Made by a program: the position numbers and the translations under genes. This document shows, in pieces, positions 1 through 9,853 of a stretch of DNA of 64,000 nucleotides (position 1 is the first letter of the stretch; every line of letters begins with the position of its first letter). The stretch is from the NCBI GenBank assembly GCA_905221605.1, contig CAJNDS010002556.1, positions 244,001-308,000 on the forward strand. Direction: 5' to 3'. This DNA is from Symbiodinium natans. Its lineage: Eukaryota; Sar; Dinophyceae; Suessiales; Symbiodiniaceae. The notes under the pieces were generated by a model that was not told the origin of the DNA, searched no databases, and saw nothing but the letters and a program-made list of their open reading frames with translations.

Positions 1-1692
1 TCCGGCGCCAAAGTGGACATCATCGTGAATACTCTCGGCGACGGCTTCATCGATGTCCTCAAGGTTGTCTACTTTGAAAAGCCCGTCCCTCGTAACATCG
101 TCATGAAGGTTTGTGCTGGCGATGCCTACGTTCCCGTCTTCCGGCCTGGCCCCTGGGCAATTAAAAAAGGATTGCAGAAGCTGCTGAATCAACTGACAGG
201 ACACCACTGTCGGTGGCAACTTCTCCAGCAGAAAACAGCTGAGACTCTGGAGCGGTCTGACTCCAAGTCTTCATGGAATCCTGAGAACGACATCCTGTCG
301 GAGGGGATCAAATTCATCAACTCGCAGGCTCCTGAATGCGATTCCAGGAACGAACAGACGTACTGGATCATGGCTTCTGTCAAGCCCGAGTCCGGGACGC
401 CCATTGCAGGGTGGCCTGAGACGAAGGTGCGTCTCATGGCTCAGAACAAGAGCCGTGGGGTCAGAGGGGCAGTTCCCATGAACGAATTTCCACTGCACAG
501 TCTTTCCTTGAAAGAACCCCTGTGGGAGCGCATCCTTCCGTGGGTATACCCTCTACTCATGACGTCCGCCATGATGATTTTCGGTTGCGCAGGGGCAGGC
601 AAGACCCCCACCATGGTCGTTCTGGCGATGGCTATGGGCCGCTACCATGCGCGGCGACTTAACTTGGTGGGAGTCCAACCAGGATGGCGAAGAGCTAAAT
701 CCTTGGATAATTTCAGGCAGCGGATGCCGCAAATCCAGGAGGGCCTCTTCCTGGATGACCCGACCAGGCGCAAGCTCGATATATCCGACCTCAAGAGCTT
801 CGTGACAGCGGACGAGGATCAGACCACAGAGGGCAGGTATGATGACGCCAAGCAGCTCCGAAATCAATTTCGAGGCATTGCGTCAAACGAAATCGGGGAT
901 GACCCCGCGCCAAGTGAGCACACGGAGACTACGCTAACCCATGACGCTTTCATGAAGGTCATCAAGCCATTCTTCGAGGGCGACCTGGAAAAGGACGTAA
1001 TGGCGGTCTTGAAACGGTCGGTTATCTTCGTGCTGTGTGAGACTGCACTGTATCTTCGCCTCCCAAGTGAGAAAAAGAGTGGAATGATCCATCGCATCTG
1101 CGTCCAGGACATTCACTCAGACATGCTCGCTGATGACGACAAACCACTCTACGGGCAATACAAGACGGGGGTGACCATCCTCGGCGAGAACTTTCGTCGT
1201 GGTGTAGAACGAGAGCAGGCACTGATCGATGCCAGCATGGAGAAGTTGGCCACATTCAGGAAGAAAGAAGACTTTGTTGCCCACGCTGATCATGAGCTAC
1301 AACAGTGGCTGATGCCACGAAGGGTTCTGCCGTCATCGTCTTCCTCAAGCGAGGCCGATGTCCCGCCAACCGTGCCCTTCTCAGTTCAGCTTGCCAGCCC
1401 CACGCAGCCCAGGCGAAGATTGTTGAGCTCTTCTGCCTTTGTGTATCCTACTCCAGGCCGGCGAGTGCGACAAAAACAGTCACAGCCGCAGCCCGCAGAG
1501 GAGATTGAGCAAGTGCACAACCCAGTGCATGAGACTGAACAGCCATCGCAGGAGATTCAGCAAGTGCCCAGTCCCGTGGATACGACGGAACAGTCACAGC
1601 CCGTCCAGGAGACTGAGGAGGTGCGCAGCCCCGAGGATAAGATGGACGTCATGGATCCGGACGAAGAGGCTGCTGCCTATATGCATGGGTGA
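1..1692 (+). CDS. SF3/AAA+-like P-loop ATPase, 5'-partial
   Basis: The frame is open from the first base of the window, so the true start is probably upstream; the first in-frame ATG is at 103. Counting from the codon at 13, a Walker A motif GCAGAGKT lies at residues 191-198. A Walker B-like hydrophobic strand ending in DD is at 248-249, and a strand ending in Asn (GIASN) is at about 288-292. Order and spacing (about 57, then 44 residues) resemble superfamily 3 helicase/AAA+ ATPases, which use A, B and a C/sensor-1 Asn. The last 130 residues are low complexity, rich in Gln, Pro, Glu and Ser with loosely repeated EQ/SPV units, and end in AAAYMHG. It lies about 0.3 kb upstream of a transposase on the same strand, so a role in mobile-element replication or target handling, like the accessory ATPases of some bacterial transposons, is possible but only inferred. 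It could also be an unrelated dinoflagellate P-loop protein. Confidence 0.6.
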   Translation, partial: SGAKVDIIVNTLGDGFIDVLKVVYFEKPVPRNIVMKVCAGDAYVPVFRPGPWAIKKGLQKLLNQLTGHHCRWQLLQQKTAETLERSDSKSSWNPENDILSEGIKFINSQAPECDSRNEQTYWIMASVKPESGTPIAGWPETKVRLMAQNKSRGVRGAVPMNEFPLHSLSLKEPLWERILPWVYPLLMTSAMMIFGCAGAGKTPTMVVLAMAMGRYHARRLNLVGVQPGWRRAKSLDNFRQRMPQIQEGLFLDDPTRRKLDISDLKSFVTADEDQTTEGRYDDAKQLRNQFRGIASNEIGDDPAPSEHTETTLTHDAFMKVIKPFFEGDLEKDVMAVLKRSVIFVLCETALYLRLPSEKKSGMIHRICVQDIHSDMLADDDKPLYGQYKTGVTILGENFRRGVEREQALIDASMEKLATFRKKEDFVAHADHELQQWLMPRRVLPSSSSSSEADVPPTVPFSVQLASPTQPRRRLLSSSAFVYPTPGRRVRQKQSQPQPAEEIEQVHNPVHETEQPSQEIQQVPSPVDTTEQSQPVQETEEVRSPEDKMDVMDPDEEAAAYMHG

Positions 1693-1766
1693 GCAAGACC
1701 GTGGATGAGATGGACGTCGTGGATCCTGGCGAAGATGTTGCTGCCTACATGCACGGGTGAGCAAGG
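1636..1766 (+). repeat. Tandem duplication of the ATPase gene's C-terminal coding tail
   Basis: About 60 bp encoding the last 20 residues plus the stop and the following GCAAG (about 1638-1698) are repeated imperfectly at about 1704-1765. The second copy, downstream of the stop, still reads as a near-identical tail (MDVVDP...AAYMHG then stop). Seen directly in the sequence. Confidence 0.75.
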
Positions 1767-1981
1767 ATCCGGGGCCGCGATAGACAGTTTTGACGGATCC
1801 ATATGCAGTTAGATGAAACGCCTTCCCGCAAGTGGTGGCACGCCTCGCTCAGAGATGGTAAACCGGTCCTTGGTAATCTCGCTTCGTGTCGCGTCAGAGC
1901 TGTAAGTCTCTCATGCCACTTCCACTTGCACCGTGTGCGTGTAAAAGCCGTTTCTATAACAGGAACCGTAGAGACACAGCC

Positions 1982-3237
1982 ATGCCGCATAGATTCAGCA
2001 TCATCGTGCCCAAGAGAGGAGTGCAACGGACGATCCAGAAGCGGCCCGCTTCCAAAAAGTCCTTGGAGTACAAGAAGACACCCTATGTCCGGGATGACAA
2101 GGCGGCGCCAGCACGTGGACCGCGGAAAGAAAAGCTGAAATGTCAGCAAAATTTGGTGAGGCTGCTTCGGGCCACGGACAGTGAAATTGTCAAGATCCTT
2201 CAGAAGGACGGCATGCTGCCCGACTGGAAGGGGAAGGAATGTCCTCGGTGTGGCAAAGGCTTGCTATCCGGCATGATGGAGCATCCAACCTCCAAGAATC
2301 TTTGCTATCGCTGCAACAAGAAAGGCTGTCAGGTCTATATCAAACCTACTCATCTCCATCCATGGCTCACCGATGGAAGAGGTACCGGGCATACTCCACT
2401 CCAGATTCAAGCATCTGTGCTCCTGATGAAGTTGCAGAACGTCAGCACTGGGGTTGTTTGCCAGACTCTAGATGTCAACCACAAGCTCGTGGAGGACATG
2501 GCCACCCGACTCACGTATGCCCGGCAGGACTTTGTGCAGGATCGCCAGAAGGATATCCAGTTGGGCTCTAAGAATGTCAGTGGCAAGGCCATCAAGGACT
2601 GGGTAGATGTCGAGGGAGACGAGGCAAGCTTCATCAAGAGCAACATGCACGGCGTTGACCCTAACGTTGAGGCGGACAAGCCCATTGTGTGGGAACAATG
2701 GCTAGGGCTAGTCCAGCGAGGGCGCCCTGAGAGTCTGATTCTCGAACGACTGACTCCGCCGAGTACGGAAGTCCGTGCCCCAGGACCGGGCGCGGTCGGA
2801 AGGTTGAGTGGACTCCACTGGCCCAACGGTATCTGAAAGGACGGCATATCATCTTGCACACGGATGCTGCTCGAAGCTACACCACTCGCATCGACCAGGT
2901 GCTCCATGACAATGTCGTCCACGCAAAGAAGCGCAAGCTCATCCATGGAACGATGCGGTGGGTCAGGCCGACGTATGTCAAGGTTACCGTGCATCGCCTG
3001 CCCGGAACTTCGAAGACGGTGAGATGTAAGGCCGGGACGCAGATCATCGATCGTGCCTGGAGATTCATCAAGGAGCGTCTCGTCTTGAATCAGAACACAC
3101 GTGCAGGATCACGTCTCCTTCGGGCTCAGATACAAGCCGCGCAGTATCAGTACTGGTTCAAGAACCAGGACCCGTGGAAGACAGCTTGCGAGCTTAGCCA
3201 GTACCACATGAAGAAGCTCATGGGCGGCAGCAAGTGA
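1982..3237 (+). pseudogene. IS1595/Merlin-like DDE transposase, frameshifted
   Basis: Two overlapping frames make one transposase. The first (start ATG 1982, or GTG 1886) ends at 2836. The second carries on without a stop from before 2764 to 3237. A single-base indel near 2795-2805, in a GC-rich stretch, would join them. Visible features: an N-terminal zinc ribbon with two CxxC pairs (2239-2330), as in ISXO2/IS1595 transposases; a VEGDE motif with the first catalytic Asp at 2618; HTDAARSY with the second Asp at 2863; and IIDRAWRFIK, where the third acidic residue is Asp (3049) in place of the usual Glu or Asn region. This domain order is that of the IS1016/IS1595 group and its eukaryotic relatives, Merlin transposons. 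It would cut and paste DNA in the nucleus. The frameshift could be a genuine lesion or an assembly error. No terminal inverted repeats were identified by eye. Confidence 0.68.
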
Positions 3238-3993
3238 AACGGCGTATCACCTATGGTTCACCATACACGTATATACTGACACGACAGGTGTCAAGTGGGA
3301 TTTCAGGCCGCAAGCCGTCGGGAGTGAGGTGGCTGTGCACGCGAGCGGATAAGGATTGCGTCAGTGCGTCGCAACTGTGGAAGCACTTGTGTTTGGGCAA
3401 GTACTCTTATTCGTTCGTCGTGTGTATCGTTATAGTCTTATATAAAAATCATGTACGCGATCACGTGAATCATAGGCCAAATTCACGTGATTGCGTATGT
3501 GATTCTTATTACACTTGTATTATATCAAGCCGGCATGGTCTTTGGCACCGCTTATAAATTATACATAAGGGGGGGGCCCAAGTCTATATACTCCTTGTGT
3601 ATATCGCACGAAAATAAATATACATAGATATGTACTCGGCTGATATTTGAGCTTCACAGTGCCAATATGGTTTTATAGTGCTGGATATATATGGCATCAC
3701 ATGCATAATCATGCCAGTCCTATAGCGTAAGCATATAACCCTATACATAAACTCCATAAATACTATTATTTTGCGAATAGTCACGCGGTAGTGCTTCCTC
3801 CAAAGAGAACAATCATATAACACACCGTAGTAATCCCTTTGCCGAGGTCTGCAGCTCAGCACGGACTTCGCTCGGCCGCATTGGGATGGGCTCAAGTAAC
3901 CCCCCCCCCCAACCCTATGGGTATATATGTGCAGACGCAACACTTTACATGAGTATATAATATAGTATACAATATGACTGTACATACTAGTGT
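3238..3993. other. AT-rich spacer with hairpin and homopolymer runs
   Basis: This spacer separates the transposase from the RapZ-C-like gene. It is AT-rich, with TATA-like runs, a strong hairpin at 3451-3500, a G run at about 3569 and a C run at about 3900. A small open frame (3234-3557) starts four bases before the transposase stop and shows no recognisable features. No convincing gene is seen. Confidence 0.5.
3451..3500. repeat. 20-bp-arm inverted repeat (hairpin) centred on CACGTG-containing arms
   Basis: Left arm 3451-3470 and right arm 3481-3500 pair at 17 of 20 positions around a 10-base loop. Both arms contain TCACGTGA, itself a palindrome. It lies 214 bp past the transposase stop. 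It could be a transposon subterminal or recognition site, or an RNA 3' structure; function is unproven. Confidence 0.7.
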
Positions 3994-5049
3994 ATGAACC
4001 TCGATCCTAAACCTTTAACACAAAAAAAACCCAACCCTTCACCCTTTCGAAAGTGGGCAATGGAGTCTCCTCTACCTGTAGGGCGTCTTCCAGTAGGCTT
4101 GCTCACCAGAGCATGCGCGGTTGTTAGACCACTACGTATGGAACGTGCATGCCCGAGAGTGGTGCCGCTGCCCCCAAAGAGTTCCACAAGCTCGTGTACT
4201 ACATCAAAGATGCCGCCACCGCCACCGCCACCGGTGGAAAGGTCTTTGAGGCCATCTACTTTTGGAGTATTCGTCCCGCCGCCCCCAAAGACTTATATGA
4301 GCCCGTATACAAGAGGACTGGCGGCGTCACCGCCCCATGTGACAAGATCTGTGACTTCGAATCCAGAAAGGTTGTCTCGTGAAAACTCGGAGGATACTAC
4401 ACGGAGCAGAAAAAGGCGCAGGTCTTCGGGTACACCTATGCCATCTACCCAAGCTACATCTTCGCTAGATCCTTCAGCTCGGCTACCTCCTGTCTCTCCA
4501 CGTCCTGCAGAACCCCTTGGACCACCTCCTTGGCTACATGAGCTAAATGTACGTTTCCTGGTCTGGGGGAAGAAGGAGCGCCCTGCACCAGATGGACTAC
4601 TATGTATTATTAACGCAGAAGACTTCCACAATCCCGAGGGCAATATGGGTCTTGCCAGAAGTCATTGTGGCCTTCATGATGTCATGATGGCAGGCGTGCG
4701 TCGAAATCCGTTGTTCATGGTGAAGGTAAGGAAACTCGTCCAGGCCCTGAGGTCTCATATGGAAGATCCGTCTGGGAGTGCAAAGGTAGACATAGGAGTG
4801 TGTGGTAGCCGTGGCCGACATAGGTCGGTTGCACTGGAGTTCATGTTGAGGTCAATCCTCGAGGTATACCGCTGCAATGTGCTGCCTACCAAATACTTGG
4901 AGTATGATGCAGGTAACTGGAGTCATCTGTGTTTTTCGTGTCACTGCTGCCGGGAAGGGAATCCTTATAAGACTCTACTCAGGCAGCAGTTGCATGATGT
5001 AGCAGAAAGTGTTCTCCAACGTTGCGTGGCGGCAGCTGACGAAAGCTGA
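3994..5049 (+). CDS. Protein with C-terminal RapZ-C-like domain
   Basis: A 351-residue frame. Residues 1-180 are low complexity, rich in Pro, Ser and Arg, with a poly-Pro run and a basic KRRR patch; the start is uncertain (other ATGs at about 4060 and 4138). From about residue 185 a globular domain begins: a beta strand, then INAEDFHNPEGN, then an LxxHCGLHD segment, and at 266-279 the signature DIGVCGSRGRHRSV. This matches the pattern of the RapZ C-terminal domain (a D-R-x-NP region, a G-x-D motif and a loop ending HRSV). The loop Cys270 sits one position earlier than in the usual GCTGGxHRSV. A Cys/His-rich end (SHLCFSCHCC, about 311-320) follows. In bacteria RapZ-C binds a small RNA and metabolites; in this setting no function is known. 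It is in the same orientation as the ATPase and transposase, about 0.75 kb from the latter, so it may belong to one mobile unit (inference). Confidence 0.6.
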   Translation: MNLDPKPLTQKKPNPSPFRKWAMESPLPVGRLPVGLLTRACAVVRPLRMERACPRVVPLPPKSSTSSCTTSKMPPPPPPPVERSLRPSTFGVFVPPPPKTYMSPYTRGLAASPPHVTRSVTSNPERLSRENSEDTTRSRKRRRSSGTPMPSTQATSSLDPSARLPPVSPRPAEPLGPPPWLHELNVRFLVWGKKERPAPDGLLCIINAEDFHNPEGNMGLARSHCGLHDVMMAGVRRNPLFMVKVRKLVQALRSHMEDPSGSAKVDIGVCGSRGRHRSVALEFMLRSILEVYRCNVLPTKYLEYDAGNWSHLCFSCHCCREGNPYKTLLRQQLHDVAESVLQRCVAAADES

Positions 5050-6280
5050 AGCACGTGCGACCATGCTACACCGGAATTTTGTAGATGTTGCGCGCAGGCA
5101 GCTGCAAAAAAAAAACATCAAGCAAACCTAATGAGCTATAAGGTTTTAATTTCCGGCACAAAAGCAGCGCCCCACATCCCAGGTCCCTGGGCGAGCAGCA
5201 ACGCAGACGTATTTTATTCTTATTCGCTTGTGGGTTTAGGTAAGAGTGGACTTGGTGGCTTGGGGGGTTTTGAGTTTGAGGTTTAGGGTTGTAGATGTGG
5301 GGTTAGCGTCTGGCTCAGTTTTGACTCCATAGGGTTGGGTGCCTCGGGTCTGGGCTTTAGAGTGGAGAGCTTGTCTGCTGAATTTTGTATAGGAACAGGA
5401 ACATGTATAGTGTAAGGGCAGTTTATAAGTATTGAAAAACTATAGAAAGGTAGGTTTTAGGGGGGGGTAGCATATATATATATATATGTACACACAAATT
5501 ACATCAATCAAACCTAAATAAATACATATATATATACACACATACCCTGTAAAGGGATTATATAGGCTTCCATCATTCCCTACTTCCCTCTACTAAAAAA
5601 TAACCGCAGGAAGGTGAGGGGCCCATCCACAAGGATCGTGAGGTCGGTGAACCACTCCTCGGGATCCATTCGCACCGAACTCCATGAGCCCTCTAAAGGG
5701 TTTAGGGTTTAGGGGGGATGTTCCTCCCTTAGACTAACAGCTCCTTAATAGGGATCATAATAGGGTCTAGGGTTTAGGGTTTAGGGTTTAGGGGTTAGGG
5801 GTTAGGGTTTAGAGCTTTGGGGGGGCTTAGGGACGATCATCCCTGTTTAAGGACTGTTACAGTAAACGTCTAAGGGTGAAACATCCCAACCCCTAAACAT
5901 GTGGCACCCGAGTTACAGCCGCTGCCGAAAGTAGCCCGGAACTGCTTCAGAGGGTGGAGTCGTACTCTAAACCCTAAAACCCCTTAAACCCTAAAGCCCC
6001 CAACCCCAGACCCTAAACACTAAACCCAAAACCCTCAACAAGGTGACAAAGTTGACAAAGATTGTGATTCCTTAGGGCCCTCAACCCCTACACCCTACAC
6101 CCCAAACCCGAAACCCTAACCCTAAACCCTAAACGTCCCTAAACCCTAAAGGCCCTGAAATCCAGAAGCAAGAGGGAAGCCCACAGACGCGGGGCCAGCT
6201 CGCCGTAGTCGATTCCCCCGAGCATCGGGTGGATGAAGCTAAGTGTGCCCGGAGGATGCTCCTGTCTGGCTTAGGATCCA
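5050..6280. other. Non-coding ITR-bearing DNA
   Basis: Downstream of the RapZ-C-like gene there is no gene I can support. The stretch holds scattered short TTTAGGG and CCCTAAA runs, a TA/CA microsatellite near 5470-5545 and a MITE copy (5715-5889). Confidence 0.6.
5715..5889. mobile_element. Palindromic MITE family 1, copy a, with telomeric repeats in its loop
   Basis: The left end begins GGGATGTTCC and runs through ACTAACAGC and AATAGGGAT. The right end is its inverse, ending ACATCCCAA. Between the arms sits a block of TTTAGGG-like repeats (about 5763-5815), making this copy longer than the roughly 100-bp norm. Confidence 0.65.
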
Positions 6281-6403
6281 TAGGGTTTAGGGTTTAGGGT
6301 TTAGGGTTTAGGGTTTAGGGTTTAGGGTTTAGGGTTTAGGGTTTAGGGTTTAGGGTTTAGGGTTTAGGGTTTAGGGTTTAGGGTTTAGGGTTTAGGGTTT
6401 AGG
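6281..6403 (+). repeat. TTTAGGG interstitial telomeric array
   Basis: About 17 near-perfect 7-bp units, G-rich strand on top. Confidence 0.95.
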
Positions 6404-6590
6404 AACGCTTAGGGTCGATTTCTGGGGGGTCAGGTTTGTTGAGGCGGATCCTGAACCCCGAGCTGCAGCACGATTTTCGAGGGTCATCGGGCCAGGCTTT
6501 GCTTGTCACATTTCGAGCACTGCCATTCCTAGCCGAATGTAGGGAGACGCTTCTTTAAAATTGCCGCCTGCAGCAATAAATTCAGTAAAA

Positions 6591-6592
6591 AA

Positions 6593-6655
<63 letters not shown>

Positions 6656-6664
6656 GAGAGAGAG
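6591..6664 (+). repeat. (GACA)n then (GA)n microsatellite
   Basis: A run of about fourteen GACA units followed by GA units. Confidence 0.95.
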
Positions 6665-7262
6665 GGAGTGTGAGCCCTAAACCCTAGAGCAAAGCCAACA
6701 CGTTGCCTTCGTCATGTCATCCAGGAAGACGCCAGCATCGCCTGTGGCGAGGAGGCACCGCAACTTGCATGTCTTCGAGTAGCTGCAAGGACCCTGAAAC
6801 CCGAAATCCAAAACCCTATTTCCCGAAAAACCCAAACCCTAAACCCTACAACCCTACAACCCTAAAACCCGAAACCGTAAACCCCTGTAAAACCCTAAAA
6901 CCCTCCGAAAGTTAGTGGCCTAGGCTCTCAGGGCAGTTCTGAACAATCTCCATGTGCCCAGAGCCTTGGGGAAAATATATTGAAAAAACTCTGATACCCT
7001 GCTCGACCCTAGTAACCTAGTACTAGGAATAAGCAAGGGTGCCCGAAGGACTCAGAAGGAGCCCTCAACCCTAAACCCCAGAATGAAGCCCTGAAACCCA
7101 GAACACCCTAAAAACCCCTAAAGCCCTAAACCCTAAAAGCTGAACCAATAATCCTGAAGCCCTGAAACGCTAAAACCCCAAAACCCTGAACCCCAAAACC
7201 CTAAAACCCGTAAACCCTCAGGCCCAAAACCCTAAACCCTAAACCAATCTGCATCCCTGAAA

Positions 7263-7387
7263 CAGTCCAAGAGCAAGAAGGCCGACGCAAACCAGCGCAC
7301 GCAAGAGAAAAAGACACCAACATTTACACCTTGCAAGAGCTCCTCGAGCCTAAGCCCCCGAAGCGTCTGAAGCCCATGAAGCTGTAA
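7263..7387 (+). CDS. Candidate terminal exon, unknown protein
   Basis: An island without telomeric motifs, open in one frame and ending at a stop (7385-7387). It follows a CAG at about 7266 that could be a splice acceptor. The predicted peptide is hydrophilic with an amphipathic stretch (YTLQELLEP) and a basic Pro/Lys-rich end. No family is recognised. The chance of a random 40-codon open frame is not negligible, so this is tentative. Confidence 0.25.
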
Positions 7388-7406
7388 ACACTTCAGTCTT
7401 CTTGAG

Positions 7407-7459
7407 GGTTTAGGGTTTAGGGTTTAGGGTTTAGGGTTTAGGGTTTAGGGTTTAGGGTT
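7407..7459 (+). repeat. TTTAGGG array
   Basis: About seven tandem 7-bp units, closing with a TTTCGGG variant. Confidence 0.9.
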
Positions 7460-7559
7460 TCGGGTTTCCTCACGAGACCACAGAACACCCTAAAAGCCCA
7501 ACACCTGGAATGCCTACTTGCTTAGGAAGAAAAGGCTCCCTATTTGTTCGGGTTAAAGC

Positions 7560-7656
7560 TTGGGATGTTCCCCCGTATGCTGACAGTCCTTAGTAGGGAT
7601 TATAGTACCCCCTATGATAATGCCTATTAAGGCTAGTAGAAGGGCGAACATCCCAA
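7560..7656. mobile_element. Palindromic MITE family 1, copy b
   Basis: A 97-bp imperfect palindrome from TTGGGATGTTCCCCC to GCGAACATCCCAA with TAGTAGGGAT and its inverse inside. Same family as copies at 5.7, 20.3, 20.9, 54.0, 58.4 and 59.2 kb. Confidence 0.8.
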
Positions 7657-7767
7657 GTTAAAGGGCGTATACGTATAACAAGGGAACCTAGACCAAACAA
7701 AAAAACAAAAAAAAACGGATAAGGGGGCCTACTAAGCCCGAGGAGGAGGAGCCCTGAACTCTCAACC

Positions 7768-7842
7768 CCCCCCCCCCCCCCCCCCCCCCCCAGGAAAAAA
7801 CAAACAAATGGACTATAAAACACACACACACACACACACACA
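7768..7842. repeat. Poly-C tract and (CA)n
   Basis: A run of about 25 C at 7768-7791 is followed by a CA dinucleotide run at 7819-7844. The C run has quadruplex/i-motif potential. Confidence 0.9.
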
Positions 7843-8050
7843 CAAAACAACCCAAAGACCCCGAAACCCTGAACAAACCATGACAAACCGTGAAAAAAAA
7901 CACTAAAAACCCTAAACAAACCCAAAAAAACTAAACCTAAGAACCAAAAAACCTAAAAACCTAAAAACCCTACATGCCTGAAAACCCTAAGCCCTAGACC
8001 CTAAACCCTCAACCCTAAAAACCCGCTAACAACCGAAACAAAACCAAAAA

Positions 8051-8086
<36 letters not shown>

Positions 8087-8091
8087 AAAAG

Positions 8092-8175
8092 AGGCTCCGC
8101 GGCGGCCTGTGAAGCCTCGGATGTTTCGCTCCGGGACGCTGTGCTCCAGGGAGGCGACGACCACGTGGCGCTGAG
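8092..8175 (-). CDS. Candidate exon island, unknown protein
   Basis: A GC-rich 84-bp island between telomeric-like tracts. On the minus strand it is open, with GC-rich third positions, and reads as a plausible peptide (contains VVVASLEHSVPERN). No family is recognised. Other frames are also partly open. Confidence 0.22.
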
Positions 8176-9360
8176 GAGGGGGGTTAGGGTTTAGTCTTAT
8201 TTCTTTGTTTTAGGGTTTAGGGTTTAGGGTCTAGGTTTTGGGATTTAGGGTTCAGGGGTTTAGGGTTTAGGGTTTAGGGTCTAGGTTTTGGGATGTAGGG
8301 TTTTGGGTTTAGGGCTTGGGGCTTGAGCATTTTTCGCAGGGGTTCTAACCCCTGAAACCCTGCAGCCCTCAACCTTACCCACGGCAACCCTTCTAAACCC
8401 TGCAACCCTGAAAGCCTAAACCCCCCATAAACGCCCTAAACCCTAAACCCTAAACCCTGAAGCCTAAAACCCTCCAACCCTAAGCCCTAAACCCTAAACC
8501 TAACCTTGAAACCCTAAAGCCTAGACCCCCCAAACCCCGAACCCTAAACCCTGCCTAAACCCTGAAGCCTAAACCCAACCCCAACTCCCCCTTGGCGGTT
8601 TTTGGGGCTTCGACTGGATAATTCTGGCTGTGCTCCTTTCCCGCTCGCTTTTTGCAAGCGGGAATCAGGATTCAAGGAGCGGGGGGGGGGGGGGGGTTAA
8701 GGGTTAGGGCTTAGGGTTCAGGGTTTCGGGTTTAGCCTTTAGGTTATTTTGAGGGGTTGAGACTTTGGGGGGTCTTTTGGGCTATGCTTTTTTGTATTTG
8801 TTTTTCCGGATTGTGCGAATTTCTCAAAAAGCCGAAGTTCGGGATCTGCCAATGCAGGGTTTTTGGTTTGGGGTTTAATGTTTAGGGTTTAGGGTTTAGG
8901 GTTTAGGGTTTTGGGTTTTGGGTTCGGAGACCCTAAGCCCTACCTGGGGACCCTATTTACTACAGCTTGATGCGTTCTGCTTACTAAGGGGTAATTACCA
9001 CTAAACTGCAGGTAACTGGCGTAACAGGTAAGCCCTTCATCCCAAGCCCTAAGCGGCAGCAGGTTGCGCAGTTCCAGGGCTTGGGGTTTAGGAGTTGAGG
9101 GGCTAAGGTTGTAGGGTTTAGGGGCGGCATCTGTTGTTCAGGGATTTCAGGGTTTAGGGAACACAGGGCAGGGAATTTTCAGGCTTAGGATGTACGTAAT
9201 CATCGGAGCTCACGGTGTTTATTCAGGGATTCAACCCCAAAACCCTAAGCCCCCTGAACACTGCAAACCCCCTCGAGCCCCTAAACTCTAAACCCTAAAC
9301 CCTAAATCCTAAACCCCAAACCCTACAGACCCTAAAGACCCCTAAACCCGAGTATCAAAA

Positions 9361-9453
9361 CTGCAAGAATGCTTGGGGGAGTTCCTTGTTGCGCTTGGCG
9401 TGCTCGGCAGGTGCCTTCCGCAGATGCATGGAATGAGCATGCACTACGAAATT
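9361..9453 (-). CDS. Candidate exon island, unknown protein
   Basis: The minus strand is open and reads as a helix-forming peptide (contains HLRKAPAEHAKRNKELPQ). It is flanked on both sides by TTTAGGG/CCCTAAA relics. No family is recognised. Confidence 0.27.
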
Positions 9454-9661
9454 ACGAGGGTTAAGGGTTTAGGGTTTAGGGTTTAGGGCTTAGGGCTTAG
9501 GGTTTAGTGTTTCGGGTTTAGGGTTTGGGCTGTACGGGTATGGGGTTGTGGGTGTAGGGTTTCGGTTCTAGGGGTTCTGTGAAAATGGCCACTCCTACTT
9601 CTGAGACCGAGCCAGGGTAGCCTTAACAGTCTAAGGGTCGTAATATGGTCCCTTAGTACCT

Positions 9662-9743
9662 AAAAAGGGTACCCCTTCTATACCAAATTAAGGGCCCATA
9701 CATCAGAACCCTTAGGAGGTTAGGGATCATATGAAGGGCCCAT
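9662..9743 (+). mobile_element. MITE-like family 4, copy 1
   Basis: An 82-bp segment (GGGTACCCCTT..., CATACATCAGAACCC..., AGGGCCCATG) recurs in reverse complement at 39368-39459 with about 80% identity by eye. Confidence 0.6.
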
Positions 9744-9853
9744 GAAACCCCCAGAAACAGAGAGCTGAAGAAAAAGCTTCGCGCTTCGCCCTGCGCTTCA
9801 GGTCGAGTATGGTGCATCCCAACGACCACAACACCCCCCCCAAGTCAGAGCTG

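Noticed and set aside
3234-3557. 107-codon frame starting at the transposase stop
   Set aside because: It runs through the hairpin and AT-rich spacer and has no protein-like features.
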